Source: Pseudomonadota bacterium (GTDB taxonomy: Bacteria > Pseudomonadota > Alphaproteobacteria > Azospirillales > Azospirillaceae). Taken from it: 64,000 nucleotides of DNA. A model generated the notes under the pieces. The model had not been told where the DNA came from and made no database searches. It saw only the letters and a program-made list of their open reading frames with translations. Below, piece after piece: positions 60,889 through 64,000 of this stretch (its first letter is position 1; every line of letters starts with the position of its first letter). The translations under genes and the position numbers were made by a program. Location: positions 1 to 64,000 of the forward strand of contig JAFAFA010000093.1 of NCBI GenBank assembly GCA_023423695.1. Reading direction: 5' to 3'.

Positions 60889-61275
60889 TCAGTCGATCAC
60901 TTCCGCCAGCTCCTCGAGGCGGAGGACCTCGGCCTTGTAGTCGCCATCCAGGAGCAGCACTTCGACGGCGGTGCGGTCGATCGTGCCGCGGATCAGGGCG
61001 CAGTCGATGGCGTGGGCGGCCTCGGCGCGGCGGTTGCCCCACTCCATCCACCAGGCGAGGGCGTCGGCCTTAGCCTCCTCGCCCTTGGCGATGCGCTGGA
61101 TCATGTCGTCGCAGTCCTCGTCAGCCTCGACGACGGTGAGGACCTCGACGGCCTCGGCTAGGCCGTTGGCGCCGGCGGCGCGCAGCGCCTCGGAGCGGAG
61201 CTCGAAGCGTGGGAAGCGGGCGGCGATCACGGCGGCGTCCTGGGCGGAGCGGATGACGGTGTCGGTGGCGGTCAT
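60889..61275 (-). CDS. Hypothetical plasmid-type protein, 128 aa
   Basis: Starts MTATDTVIRSAQDAAVIAAR after AGAGGAG, about eight bases from the ATG. Acidic and helical (EVLTVVEADEDCDDMIQRIA, DALAWWMEWGNRRAEAAHAI). It shares with the next upstream gene (61317-61700) an EAKADAL / ECKADAL motif, so the two may be related. No domain recognised. Confidence 0.65.
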   Translation of the reverse strand: MTATDTVIRSAQDAAVIAARFPRFELRSEALRAAGANGLAEAVEVLTVVEADEDCDDMIQRIAKGEEAKADALAWWMEWGNRRAEAAHAIDCALIRGTIDRTAVEVLLLDGDYKAEVLRLEELAEVID

Positions 61276-61316
61276 GGCTGGTGCTCCTCTGAATCGGCTT
61301 GCGTGTTGCGGCGGGG

Positions 61317-61700
61317 CTAGAGCAAATCGACCTTGTCGTCGATCATCATCCAACGCAGGGCATCGGCCTTGCACTCGTCCTCCTGGCGCAGCTTCTCGAC
61401 GAGCGCCGTGCAGGGCAGGCCCATGATCTTCTTGACGCGCGACGCCAGATCGCCCTGCATCCCCTCGGCGTGCATCTTAGCGGCGCGGTAGTCGTAGCCG
61501 AGTAGCCGGCAGGCCTCCGCCGCCCGCAGGACCGTGACGCGCTTGCGGACCGCGCCGTAGCCATCGCCCTCGTAGCAGAGGATGTCCTGGCCGGTGCGAC
61601 GGTCGGCGTCCTCGACGGTGATCGTGTACCCGCCGCCAACGGTATACACGGAGTTGCGGGCCTCAGTCAGGGCGGCGGTGAGGCTGATCGTGCGGGTCAT
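61317..61700 (-). CDS. Hypothetical plasmid-type protein, 127 aa
   Basis: Starts MTRTISLTAALTEARNSVYT with ribosome site CGAGGAG. Segments GGGYTITVEDADRRTGQDIL, AAEACRLLGYDYRAAKMHAE and EDECKADALRWMMIDDKVDLL. Organised head to tail with the genes at 61275 and 60843, with similar ribosome sites, likely one accessory operon. Function unknown. Confidence 0.65.
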   Translation of the reverse strand: MTRTISLTAALTEARNSVYTVGGGYTITVEDADRRTGQDILCYEGDGYGAVRKRVTVLRAAEACRLLGYDYRAAKMHAEGMQGDLASRVKKIMGLPCTALVEKLRQEDECKADALRWMMIDDKVDLL

Positions 61701-62019
61701 GGCTGTTCTCCTCGGTCTGGCGATGCGTCCGGGGCTTGTCTTGCGCCTCCGGCTCGGTCAGGCGTCCACTCCCATATTGGGTCGGGCGCCCTGCCCAACC
61801 GGCGGCTACGCCGCCAGTTCGACCCCGTGCATGGCGAGCGTCATAAGCTGGTGCGCGGACAGCTTGATCCTGGCGATGGCGGCGATGGCGGCGATGGCAG
61901 AGGGCTTTCCACCGGCATGGGTGCACGAGAGCCCGCCGCGGCCTGAAGGGCGTTCCCCGGCTGCTTACAGCGGTAAAGGCCGGATGAGGTTTGGTCCTCC
62001 ACGTTCCCGGTTTGCCCAA
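61701..62019. other. 319-base gap; possible decayed small-protein end
   Basis: Minus-strand frame reads AIARIKLSAHQLMTLAMHGV ELAA-stop near 61810, preceded by three repeats of a nine-base GCCATCGCC unit, but there is no start codon or full ORF. Otherwise nothing supported. Confidence 0.35.
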
Positions 62020-62214
62020 TCACGCAGCCTTCAGGACGCGATGGTGCAGCATATCGAAGCCGCCACGCCCATTCATCGTGCGCCCCATCGTCTTCAGCTT
62101 ACTGATCCGCCCCTCAACCGTTCCGGTGCTACACGGCAGTGACGGACAGTCGTTCTGATACAATTTTTTCATCTTTGCGTAATAATCATTTCCGCACCGT
62201 TGCATCTTCATGAC
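62020..62214 (-). pseudogene. ISL3-family transposase, C-terminal fragment
   Basis: LYQNDCPSLPCSTGTVEGRI and KLKTMGRTMNGRGGFDMLHHRVL carry the ISL3 end motif (NGxVEGxxxxLKxxKRxMxGRAxFxLLxxRVL), with the last catalytic Glu in TVEG. The rest is missing. It seems to have replaced the 3' end of the membrane-protein gene at 62186-62920. Confidence 0.8.
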
Positions 62215-62920
62215 ACAATCGTTCCAGGGTCGCGCTCCGTTTGTTGGAACCTCCAAACAGATCGCTCAGAAGATCTAGCCCATTCTTTTGGGCGTCCGGT
62301 TCCGATGCAGCCATGACGTACAAAAATTCTCTGATGACCTTGAGGCTTTTGCTTCGGCGCTCGCCGATGTCGTTTGAGGATGCTGCTCCTCCTTCCTGCA
62401 CGCGCTGCCAAACGTCCAGCATCTCTCTCGGAACTTCCAGTCGCTGGCGCAGTTCCTGCGGGGGCACATCAATGAAAGTCGATACCTCGATGTCGTTGAT
62501 CCGCCGTAGCGCGATCTGCTGCTCGTATGGCAGCGGCACCCGCCCTTCAGCCCGGGCTTGGTCGAGTTCCGTCGCCAGCTGGAACAGCCCACTCCACGTC
62601 ATGGCCAGAACAATCACGGTGAGCAAGAGGATGGTCCAGCAGGCTATGTCCCTCCGAGCCTGTCGGCGCATCAGAACATGGACCGCGGTATCGGTTTCAG
62701 CATTGCTCTCCACCATCAGGTTCCGCCGGTCAGCAGCTGACAGCACCGAGGCTTCCGGGTCGCTGCAGAGGAAAATCCTGCGCTCGGCCGGCGGCAGCCT
62801 ACGGATGTGCAGGATCAGGTGCTCCTGATCCTGCTCGCAGGCTTGGGTGGCCTCAGCCCGCCGGCGGTCCAACTCTTCGAGCAGGAGCCGGTGCGGGATC
62901 ATGCCGCCGGCGCCGCTCAT
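62186..62920 (-). CDS. Membrane-anchored hypothetical protein paired with the ParA-like ATPase
   Basis: 244 aa; starts one base after the ParA-like stop (TGATATG), so it is co-translated. Helical N-terminus (HRLLLEELDRRRAEATQACE), one membrane segment at about 93-115 (IACWTILLLTVIVLAMTWSG), then a helical domain (PPQELRQRLEVPREMLDVWQ). Its 3' end overlaps the ISL3 fragment by about 30 bases, so the last residues may be foreign and the protein slightly truncated. Function unknown; perhaps a partner or anchor of the ATPase. Confidence 0.65.
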   Translation of the reverse strand: MSGAGGMIPHRLLLEELDRRRAEATQACEQDQEHLILHIRRLPPAERRIFLCSDPEASVLSAADRRNLMVESNAETDTAVHVLMRRQARRDIACWTILLLTVIVLAMTWSGLFQLATELDQARAEGRVPLPYEQQIALRRINDIEVSTFIDVPPQELRQRLEVPREMLDVWQRVQEGGAASSNDIGERRSKSLKVIREFLYVMAASEPDAQKNGLDLLSDLFGGSNKRSATLERLCHEDATVRK

Positions 62921-62921
62921 A

Positions 62922-63761
62922 TCAGACCGTCTCCCGCTCTTCGATTAGAGTGCCGCTGATCGTACCCATGACCTTCGCCACCCACTCAGTGTAGCTTTTC
63001 AGGGCGCGGGCGGACATCGCCCGCGGCATGCCGTAGTTCTCTTCCAACTCGTTCCGGGTCAGCCTCAGGGCCTTGGTCAGGCGCATCGGCCGTTTGCCGT
63101 CGACGATGCGCCACATGTCGCTCAAGCAGCGCGGAAAGGGCACAATCCGGATGCCATCGTCCGCCAGTCCCCGGAGATCGAACCAATCGTCAAAGCCCGC
63201 ACCCAGTGCTCCGTTGAGCACGAGGAACCGGTCTGCACCTGGGAACGACTTGGCCTGGTCGTACAGCACATCCAAGGCGCCGGTCATAGCTTCCCGCTCC
63301 GCCGTCGCAACAGCGACGAGGAGCAGGCGGTGACCGCGGTCGATCACGTCGTCGGCGAAGCACGACAACCCCGCCCACTCGGCAAAGGAGCCGATCTCGT
63401 TGGCGCCGACGTCGATAACGACGTTGCCCTCTGCCGTCCGGTCGGTAATCTCGTCGTAGGTGGCGAGCGCCCGGGACGCATCCTCGGCGGCCTCCTGCAG
63501 CGACGGCGGCTGCACGCGATGGACCACGCTGCCGTAGATCAGCGAGAGCCGCGCACTCGACTCGATCTCGATGTAACCCACCCCAGCGCCGCGACGGATC
63601 AGCGTCTCGCCGATCGCGGTCGCGACCGTCGTCTTGCCGACGCCGCCGCGCTGGTTGGCCACGATGGCCACCAGCGGCCGGGGCTCGCCGCAGGAGATCG
63701 CCAGGGCCTCGTCCTGGGCGGTGAAGACCGTCGGGGTGTTGTCCATGTCGCGCTTGGTCAT
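62922..63761 (-). CDS. ParA/MinD-family ATPase (plasmid maintenance or transfer type)
   Basis: 279 aa. Deviant Walker A: VANQRGGVGKTTVATAIGET, where the usual signature Lys (KGGVGKT) is Arg; Walker A' region NVVIDVGANEIGSFAEWAG with Asn-Glu instead of the usual DxPP; later LFVLNGALG-type strand (RFLVLNGALGAGFDDW). Excellent ribosome site GGAAGGAGG fixes the ATG at 63761. The Lys-to-Arg change and the non-classical switch II resemble StbB-like or conjugation-associated ATPases more than canonical ParA. No ParB homologue is visible in the window. Confidence 0.78.
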   Translation of the reverse strand: MTKRDMDNTPTVFTAQDEALAISCGEPRPLVAIVANQRGGVGKTTVATAIGETLIRRGAGVGYIEIESSARLSLIYGSVVHRVQPPSLQEAAEDASRALATYDEITDRTAEGNVVIDVGANEIGSFAEWAGLSCFADDVIDRGHRLLLVAVATAEREAMTGALDVLYDQAKSFPGADRFLVLNGALGAGFDDWFDLRGLADDGIRIVPFPRCLSDMWRIVDGKRPMRLTKALRLTRNELEENYGMPRAMSARALKSYTEWVAKVMGTISGTLIEERETV

Positions 63762-63868
63762 GATGACCTCCTTCCAAGAGGGGGCAGCGTGAGCGTGCCT
63801 TCCTGATTGGGAGCTGGAGTCGGATTTCCCGCGGCGCAACCAGATCGACCCGGGCAAAAGCAAATTTT

Positions 63869-64000
63869 TTACTCCTTGATTCTTTCTACTGGCGATGCTG
63901 CCTGGGACCGTGGCCGAAGCGGGTCCTTGAGCCGGCTCTCGTAGGCGGGGGCGTCGCCGGTTTCATCCGGCGATGCCGGTACGGTAGCCCGGAGAAGGGC
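63869..64000 (-). CDS. C-terminal end of an unidentified gene (runs off window)
   Basis: Open minus-strand frame from the edge reading ALLRATVPASPDETGDAPAY and ESRLKDPLRPRSQAASPVER, ending TAA at 63869. GC-rich third positions suggest coding, but 43 codons are too few to identify. The AT-rich block just after it (63862-63895) may carry the promoter of the ParA-like gene. Confidence 0.4.
   Translation of the reverse strand, partial: ALLRATVPASPDETGDAPAYESRLKDPLRPRSQAASPVERIKE

Noticed and set aside
61663..62019. 118-codon minus-strand frame upstream of the 127-aa gene
   Set aside because: The product is Arg/His/Pro-rich with repetitive RRHRRHRQ and overlaps the start and ribosome site of the better-supported gene at 61700.
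1..64000. CRISPR arrays or cas genes
   Set aside because: No regularly spaced direct repeats of CRISPR type and no Cas-like motifs were seen; the only tandem repeat (28650-28750) has degenerate units and no unique spacers.
1..64000. Complete tRNA, rRNA or tmRNA genes
   Set aside because: Apart from a T-arm-like fragment at 51028-51052, no cloverleaf or rRNA-like sequence was recognised by eye; a covariance-model search would be decisive.

Overview
The window is about 64 kb of GC-rich DNA with strongly GC-biased third codon positions. Gene content suggests an alphaproteobacterium of the Azospirillum/Rhodospirillales type, and the ParA-like gene and small accessory genes at the right end suggest a large plasmid or chromid. 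The taxonomic call is inference; no rRNA or other marker gene is present.

Almost every intact gene looks like a biological-conflict (anti-phage or anti-plasmid) component, separated by wrecked insertion sequences. Left to right: (1) 1-3.7 kb: the start of a PEP-utilising dikinase running off the edge, then a receiver-TIR-like protein and a TIR-membrane-propeller protein. (2) 4.2-11.0 kb, minus strand: a four-gene operon DUF4062 protein > MoxR AAA ATPase > vWA protein > STAND-caspase protease. (3) 11.5-13.6 kb, plus: an overlapping TIR / SLOG-like gene pair. (4) 13.7-17.7 kb, minus: a TPR-patatin phospholipase and a TRAFs-binding (TPR) protein. (5) 17.9-18.8 kb: transposase debris. (6) 18.9-25.7 kb, minus: a second four-gene operon, TIR > MoxR > vWA > trypsin-SLOG-pYEATS-wHTH protease. 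(7) 25.8-31.2 kb: a graveyard of IS21, ISL3, IS1182 and IS66 pieces, truncated VapC, MFS and alcohol-dehydrogenase genes, and one intact small gene. (8) 31.2-35.5 kb: a large GHKL (sacsin-like) ATPase with a C-terminal nuclease. (9) 36.3-42.5 kb, plus: a seven-gene operon of DNA methyltransferase, sigma factor, small protein, ImmA/IrrE protease, NurA-like protein, HerA ATPase and DUF5655 protein. (10) 42.7-48.0 kb: a RADAR system (rdrA, rdrB), followed by a collapsed ATPase/UvrD locus carrying a 194-bp MITE-like element. (11) 49.2-50.4 kb: an LprI-like membrane protein. (12) 51.7-58.4 kb: an SF1 helicase-nuclease-GreAB fusion with a DUF4236/SH3 membrane protein. (13) 58.6-64 kb: an IS6 remnant, an apparently intact IS3 element that interrupts a gene with a 4-bp target duplication, and plasmid-type genes including a ParA-like ATPase.

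The most striking feature is the two parallel four-gene operons. In both the order is intracellular sensor (DUF4062 or TIR) > MoxR > vWA > large protease. The two proteases belong to unrelated superfamilies (caspase and trypsin) but appear to share the same N-terminal module, which would explain how the same MoxR-vWA chassis docks different effectors. Stop/start overlaps or gaps of a few bases inside both operons point to stoichiometric co-expression. These fit the vWA-MoxR ternary conflict systems predicted computationally for other bacteria; the exact architectures here may be new.

The second candidate system is the methyltransferase-sigma-ImmA-NurA/HerA operon. It joins self-marking, its own transcription factor, a regulatory protease and a DNA-processing motor/nuclease in one transcription unit. 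All function calls rest on motifs read by eye; no database search was run.
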